From: Faucicola sp032089155
Lineage (GTDB): Bacteria > Pseudomonadota > Gammaproteobacteria > Pseudomonadales > Moraxellaceae
Assembly (NCBI GenBank): GCA_032089155.1
Contig: DAMDEV010000144.1
Coordinates: 1-6,072, forward strand
Direction of reading: 5' to 3'
DNA length: 6,072 nt
The position numbers were made by a program, and so were the translations under genes. Positions 1 to 6,072 of the stretch are shown piece by piece. Each line of letters starts with the position of its first letter. Positions within the stretch are counted from its first letter, which is position 1. The notes below the pieces were generated by a model that was given only the letters and a program-made list of their open reading frames with translations, ran no database searches and had not been told where the DNA came from.

Positions 1-1
1 C

Positions 2-571
2 ATGGATAACACCGGTCGCAGCTATCGCCTCGATGCCTATTCCTTACCCTCTGCGAGGGGGCAAGGCGAGCCGCTCACAAGCCTGCTAAAACCTACGGGT
101 GGGGCAAGTTTTGTCAATGTGCTGATGGGACAAGATGACAGTAAGCTCATCATGGCAAGCTCGCAAGGCTATGGCTTTATCAACACCCTTGCTGATCTTG
201 ATACCAACCAAAAAGCGGGCAAAAATGTGATTAATTTTGATGACGCCTGTAGTTTAATAACCCACCAAATTGGTGAGCAAGATACGCTAGTTGGCGTGGT
301 CAGCTCGGCAGGGCATTTGCTGGTATATCCATTGACTGAGTTACCGATGATGAAAAAAGGTAAAGGCAATAAGCTAATTGATTTAAAAGACGGTGACAGC
401 GTGGTCGCCATCACCACCTTTAGCGAAGGGGAAAGTTTGTCATTGGACAGTGGTAAACGCACCTTGACGCTCAAACCGATGGATATTGCCAATTTTATGG
501 GTACACGCGGTCGACGCGGCGCACTCCTGCCAAAAGGGTTTCAAAAGGTGAGTGGTGTGGTTAAAGTTTAA
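2..571 (+). CDS. parC: DNA topoisomerase IV subunit A, C-terminal part (5' end outside window)
   Basis: This is the last 189 or so codons of the topoisomerase IV A subunit. With ParE the enzyme decatenates daughter chromosomes and relaxes supercoils. The visible part is the C-terminal beta-pinwheel domain that wraps DNA; the catalytic tyrosine and breakage-reunion domain lie upstream of the window. Signs seen are TGRSYRLD followed by LPSARGQGEPLT (visible residues 4-26), a phrase typical of ParC; ASSQGYGFI (52-60); MKKGKGNKLID (117-127); and a basic tail with GTRGRRG (167-173). The match in order and spacing to enterobacterial ParC is close, and the tail is the family's usual end, so the 3' end looks intact. 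The ATG at base 2 is an internal methionine, not a start; the frame is open to the left edge. GyrA has canonical GyrA-boxes, which are lacking here, so ParC is preferred. The stop is only 30 bases before the next gene, with no terminator between them. Confidence 0.95.
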   Translation: MDNTGRSYRLDAYSLPSARGQGEPLTSLLKPTGGASFVNVLMGQDDSKLIMASSQGYGFINTLADLDTNQKAGKNVINFDDACSLITHQIGEQDTLVGVVSSAGHLLVYPLTELPMMKKGKGNKLIDLKDGDSVVAITTFSEGESLSLDSGKRTLTLKPMDIANFMGTRGRRGALLPKGFQKVSGVVKV

Positions 572-601
572 TTTCCTAAATTTATTTATAGGTTAGTAGT
601 C

Positions 602-2563
602 ATGACTAATGAGTATATTGATAGAGTGACCTTTTTTTCTGTAAACGATTTATCCAGTAGTCATAATTTATTAAATGCAGAAAAAATTCTTAAACAACAA
701 AAACAAATAAATTCTTCTAATATCAACGATATTTTGGAGATATTTCATATTAAAAAGTTTTTTGATGAACAATTCTATCATCCTAGTTGGTCTGCGAATG
801 ACATTAAGGAATTTACCTTAACTTTAAAAGATTACGAAAAAGAAATACCTAAATTTATAGCTAATATCAACGATAGTAATTTAAATACAATTTATACCCA
901 AATTGATTGGTATCAATATAAACCTAGTTTTTTCGAGTTAATAAATAATTTTAACGCTTTTAAACGTTTAGGGTTCGATGGTTTTTCGCAAATACTCCAA
1001 GCCGAATCCTATTGCATTGAGTATATTTTGACTCAACGAGGTATAGTTGAGCATTATGAGTCTGACATCAAGAGTTTTCTGTTAAATCATCCCGTTATTC
1101 TTGCTGAAAATATTCTTGCTATTTATGAAGTTAAACATGACACTCCACAGCCACAGCGTTATTTACCAAAAAGTTTAACTTCTGAGGATATTGAATCAAC
1201 TGTTTTAAACTACCTTAGTGCTGATGATGCTCATCCTAATTTCGTCCAACTAATTGCAAGGGCAAAAAATAAGGATAAATTCAAAATTTCAGACAAAACA
1301 CGATTAAAGGCTCAGAAATTATGCGAAACATTCACAAAGAAAATTTTTTCTGAAAACTCTAGTTTACGTTATGGTGTTGAAATTTCCTTTAAAGAAGTAA
1401 TGCAGGATATTAAGCAGGCATACATTGATGATGACCATATCGCACATTTCTACTATAATTTTGAATTCATTAAAAGCAATTCACAACCATACCTATTATT
1501 CTTAAACTTTATTCATCTTTTTGATTTTTTAGATAAACAGGGGCGTATAACTTTACTTAGTCAAGAAAAAGATATGGGGGTTTTCGAAAGAATATTAGGT
1601 TTTCACTCTAAAAATGATTATAGAAATAATGTAAGTTTTAATCTTAAGGATATGGCTTCTATCGCCCAAATAAATGGTTATGAGAGAATTTTAAGTAAAT
1701 TAGACACTTCAATAGAAGAAATTTTACATTATATTTTTACTAATTTCTTTCACTCGAATTATGGTTTTGCAAATAATGCTCGTTTGTTAAATATTTCTAC
1801 GACTTATTCATATTTTGAAAAAATAAGGTTACTTGCTCCTGAGTTTGAATCTATTTTAAAACAATTCAAATTGTTTGTAGAGGATGGTTCTATAGACTTT
1901 GAGCTTATTCAAATAAGTTCATTACCCACTGCCATTAAAGATACTCCAAGTCTAAATTCTAAAAAATATCTATATCTTAACACTTCAAATCAAAATGCAA
2001 TTCATTATTCAGGTCTAATTTGTTCAGACCAATCTTGGCTTGCCAGTGTTGAGAATGCGAATAAAAACAAATATTCTAATTTTTTGCAATTGATAGTGAA
2101 TGAAAAAGTTAAATTTGAGGATTTCTATGATTACCAAAAACCGCATATCAATTATTTAATTGATATGGGTTTAATTAAGCTTGATGAAAATGATATCGTT
2201 TGTATTAACAATATTGAAAGAGTATATATATTACAAGATTTATATCAAAATGGATTTGCTTCATTTCATTACTATGATGATGCTTTAAAAAGAGAAGCTC
2301 TTCAAATGGAACAAGAAGGACTTATTTACTTCGAAAGCACCCTATTTTCTAAGATGGAACAATCATATCTAAATTACTATCTGAACAGAAGTGAATTCAG
2401 TAATGGATTAGACCTTAGAAATAGATATCTTCATGGTACACAGGGAAATCCAAGTGATAATAAAGAGCATGAATATTATTACTTTATTTTCCTACGAATT
2501 TTGATATTAACACTATTAAAAATAGATGATGATCTATATATTGCCAATATTCTAAAAAATTAA
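602..2563 (+). CDS. AT-rich accessory protein of unknown family with C-terminal HEPN-like RNxxxH motif; candidate defence RNase
   Basis: I do not recognise this 653-residue family. The frame is uninterrupted, begins at ATG 602 behind a modest AGG (590-592, nine bases upstream), and has no signal peptide. Residues 1-430 look mostly alpha-helical and rich in Asn, Lys, Ile, Phe and Tyr. Around 495-595 there are two winged-helix-like stretches, INYLIDMGLIKLDENDIV (516-533) and EGLIYFESTLF (572-582). The C terminus carries LDLRNRYLHG with R606, N607 and H611, followed by a hydrophobic helix (about 624-640). This is the R-polar-x3-H arrangement of HEPN domains, which in many toxin, abortive-infection and CRISPR-associated proteins form an RNase active site at a dimer interface. 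Very low G+C compared with parC and dapC suggests horizontal transfer. It may be expressed by read-through from parC. The CDS is near certain, RNase activity is an inference from one motif, and a defence role is inferred from motif, composition and isolation. The hydrophobic helix could instead be membrane-associated. Confidence 0.9.
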   Translation: MTNEYIDRVTFFSVNDLSSSHNLLNAEKILKQQKQINSSNINDILEIFHIKKFFDEQFYHPSWSANDIKEFTLTLKDYEKEIPKFIANINDSNLNTIYTQIDWYQYKPSFFELINNFNAFKRLGFDGFSQILQAESYCIEYILTQRGIVEHYESDIKSFLLNHPVILAENILAIYEVKHDTPQPQRYLPKSLTSEDIESTVLNYLSADDAHPNFVQLIARAKNKDKFKISDKTRLKAQKLCETFTKKIFSENSSLRYGVEISFKEVMQDIKQAYIDDDHIAHFYYNFEFIKSNSQPYLLFLNFIHLFDFLDKQGRITLLSQEKDMGVFERILGFHSKNDYRNNVSFNLKDMASIAQINGYERILSKLDTSIEEILHYIFTNFFHSNYGFANNARLLNISTTYSYFEKIRLLAPEFESILKQFKLFVEDGSIDFELIQISSLPTAIKDTPSLNSKKYLYLNTSNQNAIHYSGLICSDQSWLASVENANKNKYSNFLQLIVNEKVKFEDFYDYQKPHINYLIDMGLIKLDENDIVCINNIERVYILQDLYQNGFASFHYYDDALKREALQMEQEGLIYFESTLFSKMEQSYLNYYLNRSEFSNGLDLRNRYLHGTQGNPSDNKEHEYYYFIFLRILILTLLKIDDDLYIANILKN

Positions 2564-2683
2564 GATGATATATATTTAAACCATTAATAGCAAAAACTAT
2601 AAACTTCTTAGATTTATCAGCTAGATTAATTTTTCATTTCATAATAATCCCGTGATAATTCAACACAAAAACCGCCTTTAACC

Positions 2684-2713
2684 GTTGGCAGAAAATCGCT
2701 ATGCTCTGCCAAC
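2684..2713 (+). terminator. Perfect 9-bp inverted repeat, terminator-like or operator
   Basis: GTTGGCAGA (2684-2692) and TCTGCCAAC (2705-2713) are exact reverse complements separated by 12 bases, and the right arm is followed by TTTT (2714-2717). This could end transcription from the AT-rich gene upstream, whose stop lies 120 bases earlier. The T-run is short and the loop large, so it would be a weak intrinsic terminator. It also sits 24 bases before the ATG of the small membrane protein, where a protein-binding operator or a structured leader would lie. The rest of the 2564-2737 gap is AT-rich and shows no convincing gene or promoter. Confidence 0.45.
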
Positions 2714-2737
2714 TTTTCAATCAAAATCAAACTTTCT

Positions 2738-3091
2738 ATGTATGACTCCGTATTCCAAGACATCAAAACCCATATCGTTAGCTTCACAGGCTTAGAGCGA
2801 GATGCCCTGCATATTTATGTCGGCATTGGGGTATTTCTTATCACAAGTCTACTTTTTAAAAATCACCGCTATCGCTGGCTTATCGCATTATTCACGGTGA
2901 TTGCTGCTGCCAGCATGGGTGAAGTGCTAGACAGACATGACCAGCTTATAATCGACAAGCACTGGTACTGGCAAGGCAGTGTGCATGATATAGTAAACAC
3001 CTGCTTTTTCCCCACCCTTTTTACCTTGATGCTTACCTTTACCCATTTTTTTGAGCGAAACATCGCCCAAGCTCATGGTTCAAAACGTTAA
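2738..3091 (+). CDS. Small VanZ-like integral membrane protein
   Basis: A 117-residue protein with three likely membrane helices, at about residues 25-41, 46-62 and 87-104, and a short basic tail. Polar residues fall in a pattern resembling VanZ-like proteins: DALH (22-25) before the first helix, GEVLD (61-65) at the end of the second, and GSVHDIVNT (80-88) leading into the third. VanZ-like proteins are small inner-membrane proteins; the founding member gives low-level teicoplanin resistance, but most members have no known function and none should be assumed here. The protein is somewhat short for the family and lacks a fourth helix. ATG 2738 is the only plausible in-frame start; no good ribosome-binding site precedes it, and another ATG at 2742 is out of frame. 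Composition resembles the core genes, so it appears to belong to the resident chromosome. It runs with dapC but is separated from it by over 100 bases, so co-transcription is uncertain. Confidence 0.75.
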   Translation: MYDSVFQDIKTHIVSFTGLERDALHIYVGIGVFLITSLLFKNHRYRWLIALFTVIAAASMGEVLDRHDQLIIDKHWYWQGSVHDIVNTCFFPTLFTLMLTFTHFFERNIAQAHGSKR

Positions 3092-3173
3092 TTGGGTATC
3101 AACTTTTAGCAAACTTTTGGTTCAATCTTGGCAAACTCAGCGATTCGGGGTAAAGTAACCTCATTTTTCACAG

Positions 3174-3202
3174 TATTGTTAACATCGCAGTACTTTTAAA
3201 AT
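3174..3202 (+). promoter_or_regulatory. Possible sigma-70-type promoter for dapC
   Basis: TAAAAT (3197-3202) is a fair -10 element. Upstream, TATTGT (3174-3179) with a 17-base spacer or TTGTTA (3176-3181) with a 15-base spacer could act as -35. Transcription would begin near 3209, leaving a leader of about 28 bases before the favoured start at 3237. The match is weak and AT-rich DNA gives such matches by chance. Confidence 0.3.
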
Positions 3203-3236
3203 TAGCTCTCTCGCATATATGGACAGCCAACTCCTT

Positions 3237-4445
3237 ATGAATCCGCAATTACAACTTTTGCATCCTTATCCGTTTGCCAAGATGGCAACGTTGCTACAAG
3301 GCATCACCCCAAACCCCAACTATGCCCCGATTAAACTGGGTATCGGTGAACCGCAGCACACACCGCCACAGTTTGTGTTAGACGTCATCAAAGACAATCT
3401 GACTAAAATCCAAAATTACCCCACCACCAACGGTTTGCCCGAGCTGCGCCAAGCGATTGCCGATTGGGTGCAGCGCCGTTTTCAGGTCAAACAATTAAAT
3501 GCCGACACCCAAGTGTTACCGGTGATGGGTACACGTGAGGCGCTATTTAGTTTTGTACAAGCGGCATTTAACCGTGAGGATAGCAAACGACCTTACGTGG
3601 TGATGCCCAATCCGTTTTATCAGATTTATGAAGGGGCGACGCTGCTCGCTGGTGGACAGCCGTATTTTGTCAACTGTACCGCCGACAATAACTTTGTCGG
3701 TGACTATGACAGCGTGCCAAGCGAGGTTTGGGAGAAGACCCAACTGGTTTTTGTGTGTAGTCCAAACAATCCAACTGGCTCGGTGATGGATATGGCGCAG
3801 TGGCAACGTCTGGTTGAGCTATCGGATAAATACGGTTTTATCCTAGCCAGTGACGAGTGCTACAGTGAGCTATATTTTGAGGCGCCACCAATTGGACTAC
3901 TTGAAGTCTGCGCCAAAATCGGACGCGATGATTTTGCTAATTGCGTGGTGTTTCATTCGCTGTCAAAACGCTCCAATCTGCCTGGTATGCGCTCAGGATT
4001 TGTGGCAGGCGATGCCAAGCTACTAGCGCCATATGCCCAGTACCGCACTTACCAAGGCTGTGCGATGCCGATTCATCATCAGCTGGCTTCGATTACCGCA
4101 TGGCAAGATGAAGCACATGTGGAAGAAAACCGCAAACTATATCGCCAAAAGTTTGATTTGTGGATGGACAAGCTGTCAGACAAATTACCGCTACGCCGTC
4201 CTGATGCCGGTTTTTATTTTTGGTTGCCGGTACAAGATGATGAGCAGTTTGTCAAAGTGATTTATGAACAGCTAAATATCCATGCGCTTGCAGGGCGTTA
4301 CCTATCTCGTGATACGCCCCCATACCAAAACAACAGCGGCAACGCTGGCAAAAACCATGTGCGCATGGCATTGGTTGCAGATATCGCACAAAGCAGCGAG
4401 GCGATTGACCGATTGCTGAGCTTAGACTTATCAAATTTGGTGTAA
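3237..4445 (+). CDS. dapC: N-succinyldiaminopimelate aminotransferase (succinyl-DAP transaminase)
   Basis: A PLP-dependent class I/II aminotransferase that interconverts N-succinyl-2-amino-6-oxopimelate plus glutamate and N-succinyl-LL-diaminopimelate plus 2-oxoglutarate in the cytoplasmic succinylase route to lysine and meso-diaminopimelate. From the 3237 start it has 402 residues, normal for the family. Hallmarks of the proteobacterial DapC group run in order: LGIGEPQH (34-41), VMGTREALF (96-104), MPNPFYQIYEGA (123-134), CSPNNPTG (174-181) with PLP-contacting N178, SDECYSELYF (205-214) with D206 and Y209, SLSKRSNLPGMRSGFVAGD (241-259) with Schiff-base K244 and R252, and VRMALV (375-380) with carboxylate-binding R376. 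An ATG at 3219 would add six residues, but the family usually begins MNPxLxxLxPYPFxK, matching 3237. Neither start has a clear ribosome-binding site, so 3219 remains possible. Side activity as ArgD-type acetylornithine aminotransferase cannot be excluded, although ArgD belongs to a different fold class. Confidence 0.93.
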   Translation: MNPQLQLLHPYPFAKMATLLQGITPNPNYAPIKLGIGEPQHTPPQFVLDVIKDNLTKIQNYPTTNGLPELRQAIADWVQRRFQVKQLNADTQVLPVMGTREALFSFVQAAFNREDSKRPYVVMPNPFYQIYEGATLLAGGQPYFVNCTADNNFVGDYDSVPSEVWEKTQLVFVCSPNNPTGSVMDMAQWQRLVELSDKYGFILASDECYSELYFEAPPIGLLEVCAKIGRDDFANCVVFHSLSKRSNLPGMRSGFVAGDAKLLAPYAQYRTYQGCAMPIHHQLASITAWQDEAHVEENRKLYRQKFDLWMDKLSDKLPLRRPDAGFYFWLPVQDDEQFVKVIYEQLNIHALAGRYLSRDTPPYQNNSGNAGKNHVRMALVADIAQSSEAIDRLLSLDLSNLV

Positions 4446-4453
4446 TTTTTCAT

Positions 4454-4486
4454 AAAAAAGTGAGGGCTAGCTACCATCACTTTTTT
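4454..4486. terminator. Bidirectional intrinsic terminator between convergent dapC and patatin gene
   Basis: AAAAAAGTGA (4454-4463) pairs exactly with TCACTTTTTT (4477-4486). The GTGA/TCAC core can extend by GG/CC around one bulged A, leaving an eight-base loop. The T-run continues to 4487 on the + strand, and the A-run gives a U-tract for - strand transcripts. It lies 8 bases after the dapC stop and about 50 bases past the stop of the convergent patatin gene, so it can serve both. Confidence 0.85.
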
Positions 4487-4493
4487 TGACTTT

Positions 4494-4523
4494 TTGTAAG
4501 CATTCAGCTTGTAAAGATTCAGC
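4494..4523. repeat. Tandem duplication of a 15-base unit
   Basis: TTGTAAGCATTCAGC (4494-4508) is followed directly by TTGTAAAGATTCAGC (4509-4523), 13 of 15 bases identical. It lies between the shared terminator and the end of the patatin gene. It is probably a local replication-slippage duplication in spacer DNA; no function is suggested. Confidence 0.6.
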
Positions 4524-4535
4524 GTGCAACGACTG

Positions 4536-5927
4536 CTAGTCTTCAAGATTTTTTAGCAGGGAACTGACCTGTGCCAAGCGTTTGCGTTTTTGGTGAATAT
4601 CATGGGTGACAAAGATGTCATCAGTTTCAGGTAGCATAAACCAATCTGGGTGGCGAAACGTGTTCTCAATATCTTGTAAACCACTTTCCCAGTGCTCTTG
4701 CATGGTTGAGGCGCTAAACTCATAGTCTTTATAGCCGCGCTCATAAGTCTTTTTGTGATAAATCAGATGAATCACGTTTTTGACACCGACTTCCGTCATT
4801 TCGCGGGCTTTATTGACGCACAATTCTTCAACTTTATCAACTTTAGCATCGTCATCGATGATTTCGAGTAACTCTTTGATAAGGCGCGTATAACGCAGCT
4901 TTTGCGCCATAAAGTCAGTGACCATGCGGGTTTTACTAGAATATTGGATGTCTTTGATGCGCTCATCAATCTCCATCATATTCTCTGGCACCGTGCCCTT
5001 TGCATTCCACAAATCCACTTGGAAAATCAATTGCTTGAGGTGCTCTTCATGGCTTAAGATTTCATTGAGCGGCGTGTTGGACACCAGTCCACCATCCCAA
5101 TAATACTCCCCATCAATCTCAACCGCTGGAAAACCTGGCGGCAATGCGCCCGATGCGATGAAGTGATCGTAGCGCAGTTCTTCATTTTCATTGCTAAAAA
5201 TAGCAAAGTTACCGTTACGCACATTGACCGCAGACACCGATACTTTCATCCGATTGACGTCATTGACCAGTTTTAAGTCACAATAACGCTCAAGGGTCTC
5301 GCGCAGCTTATCGGTGGTATAATAGCTTAAGTGGTTGGGGGTAGTGTCATACGGCACAAAATAACGCGGTTTAAAAAAGCCACGCTGTCCTTCAATCATG
5401 GTTTGCCAAGCCTCAGCGGTAGATTCCATCACCCGCAATTGCTGCTTTAAAAAGCCATTTTCAAATATCCAAGGCATAAAATGGCTTACCATGTCAATTT
5501 TGCTGAGTTTATCGAGCTCATTGGCCGTTTGACGGTAGACATTCAGCCCTGCAGGGGTGTAGTTACGATGGGTGATGGTGTTCCAAAATCCTTGCAGCGC
5601 CGCCAAACGGTTCTCTGGACGGTTACCTGCGATGATGGCGGTATTGAGCGCGCCGATTGAAATACCTGAGATACGGTCGATTTTGATGCCTTGTTTATGC
5701 AGCCCTTCATAAATCCCTGCTTGGTAGGCACCGAGCGCACCGCCACCTTGGAGCAGCAACGACACGCTATCGTATTGTTTTACCAGTTCTTTGAGCGGTG
5801 CCGTGCCTTGTGGGGTGGGTTGATTGGGGTTTGGGTTTGGTGGCTCTATCGCCTTAAGCGGTGATAAATTATCAGGTGATGGCTTGGATGGTTGCGCAGG
5901 TGTGGGGATGGTTTTTCTAGTTGACAT
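4536..5927 (-). CDS. Patatin-like phospholipase with DUF3734-type C-terminal region
   Basis: A probable lipid acyl hydrolase of the patatin family, using a Ser-Asp dyad. From the chosen start (463 residues) the order is: a Pro-rich low-complexity tail (about 7-42); the oxyanion-hole loop LLQGGGALGAYQAG (58-71); the nucleophile elbow GISIGALN (88-95) with S90; and the catalytic-Asp motif WDGGLVSNTPL (277-287) with D278. The C-terminal part, including YKDYEFSASTMQEHW (400-414), resembles the region called DUF3734 in proteobacterial patatins. All catalytic residues are present, so it should be active. No signal peptide or membrane segment is seen, so it is probably cytoplasmic or peripheral; substrate is unknown. 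A longer frame begins at 5945, but ATG 5927 is preceded by GAG six bases upstream, while 5945 has no ribosome-binding site. It is convergent with dapC and ends at the shared terminator. It is unlikely to be a secreted toxin such as ExoU, being smaller and of the housekeeping type. Confidence 0.92.
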   Translation of the reverse strand: MSTRKTIPTPAQPSKPSPDNLSPLKAIEPPNPNPNQPTPQGTAPLKELVKQYDSVSLLLQGGGALGAYQAGIYEGLHKQGIKIDRISGISIGALNTAIIAGNRPENRLAALQGFWNTITHRNYTPAGLNVYRQTANELDKLSKIDMVSHFMPWIFENGFLKQQLRVMESTAEAWQTMIEGQRGFFKPRYFVPYDTTPNHLSYYTTDKLRETLERYCDLKLVNDVNRMKVSVSAVNVRNGNFAIFSNENEELRYDHFIASGALPPGFPAVEIDGEYYWDGGLVSNTPLNEILSHEEHLKQLIFQVDLWNAKGTVPENMMEIDERIKDIQYSSKTRMVTDFMAQKLRYTRLIKELLEIIDDDAKVDKVEELCVNKAREMTEVGVKNVIHLIYHKKTYERGYKDYEFSASTMQEHWESGLQDIENTFRHPDWFMLPETDDIFVTHDIHQKRKRLAQVSSLLKNLED

Positions 5928-5972
5928 AATAATCTCATCATCCATAAGTATAGTGGTTTTTATTTAGTATAG

Positions 5973-6000
5973 AATATATATCACTCAAGTATTGTAGCAA
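5973..6000 (-). promoter_or_regulatory. Candidate promoter of the patatin gene
   Basis: Read on the - strand, TTGCTA (6000-5995) and TATATT (5978-5973) are separated by 16 bases, giving a sigma-70-like element with a leader of about 40 bases before ATG 5927. An overlapping alternative, TTGTCG then AATACT with 17 bases between, lies slightly upstream. The surroundings are very AT-rich, so either may be a chance match. Confidence 0.4.
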
Positions 6001-6011
6001 GATTTTATAGC

Positions 6012-6051
6012 GACAAAATGATATATGCGTGACTTTTTTGATGATTTTGTC
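6012..6051. repeat. Imperfect inverted repeat upstream of the patatin gene
   Basis: GACAAAATGAT (6012-6022) and ATGATTTTGTC (6041-6051) are reverse complements at 10 of 11 positions around an 18-base spacer. It lies upstream of the candidate promoter in a non-coding stretch that runs to the window end. It could be a two-site operator for the patatin gene or for a gene beyond the window; its AT-rich content makes chance plausible. Nothing else is seen in 5946-6072. Confidence 0.4.
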
Positions 6052-6072
6052 ATTCATGAACCTTTGATTAAA

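Noticed and set aside
169..492. Open frame of 107 codons on the - strand of parC
   Set aside because: It is antisense to a clear ParC C-terminal domain and shows no family features.
572..601. A promoter for the AT-rich gene in the gap after parC
   Set aside because: TTTATA-like strings occur, but no matching -35 at a sensible spacing; the AT-rich content makes such strings expected.
572..2737. Transposon or integron boundaries around the AT-rich gene
   Set aside because: I compared the 572-601 gap with 2564-2737 and found no shared direct repeat, terminal inverted repeat, transposase or integrase.
2869..3063. Open frame on the - strand of the small membrane protein gene
   Set aside because: It mirrors the membrane-helix coding sequence and has no independent support.
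3118..3147. Partial resemblance between TTGGCAAACTCAGCGAT near dapC and the reverse strand of the 2684-2713 hairpin
   Set aside because: The match is short and gapped and the second site does not form the palindrome, so a dispersed repeat is not supported.
4033..4260. Overlapping open frames inside dapC and on its other strand (also 3543-3806, 4252-4434, 4298-4546)
   Set aside because: They lie within a strongly supported DapC frame and have no recognisable domain or start signal.
4553..5746. Short open frames inside the patatin gene on both strands (4553-4744, 4918-5103, 5543-5746)
   Set aside because: The patatin frame is continuous with all catalytic motifs; these are chance openings in other frames.
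1..6072. tRNA, rRNA, CRISPR array or riboswitch
   Set aside because: No cloverleaf, regularly spaced repeats or recognisable leader structure was found on either strand by eye.

Overview
The window looks like a chromosomal segment from a gamma-proteobacterium of the Moraxellaceae (Moraxella, Faucicola or Psychrobacter-like). This rests on the character of the encoded ParC, DapC and patatin proteins and on the moderate base composition of the core genes. The genus is an inference and was not tested. The window starts inside one gene and ends in non-coding DNA.

Layout, left to right: (1) the 3' end of parC, the topoisomerase IV A subunit, on the + strand. (2) Thirty bases later on the same strand, a 653-codon gene that is strikingly AT-rich. 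I do not recognise its family, but it ends in an RNxxxH (Rx4H) motif like those of HEPN ribonucleases. (3) A 174-base gap with a perfect 9-bp inverted repeat. (4) A small three-helix membrane protein with a VanZ-like pattern of polar residues. (5) dapC, N-succinyldiaminopimelate aminotransferase, on the + strand. (6) A hairpin with T-runs on both strands, which can terminate the two convergent genes around it. (7) A patatin-like phospholipase of the type with a C-terminal DUF3734 region, on the - strand. (8) Its upstream non-coding region, with a candidate promoter and an imperfect inverted repeat.

The genes do not form one pathway. parC (chromosome decatenation) and dapC (lysine and diaminopimelate synthesis for peptidoglycan) are housekeeping genes. 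The patatin is probably a lipid acyl hydrolase. The gene at 602-2563 is the odd one out. By hand count, bases 661-720 hold 10 G+C in 60, against 33 in 60 at 61-120 (parC) and 39 in 60 at 3421-3480 (dapC). It is a lone, probably transferred cargo gene directly behind an essential gene, with no visible terminator or strong promoter between them. That position and its HEPN-like C terminus make it the best candidate here for an undescribed system, plausibly a single-gene phage-defence or toxin-type RNase. No transposase, integrase, tRNA, CRISPR array or clear insertion boundary repeat was seen.
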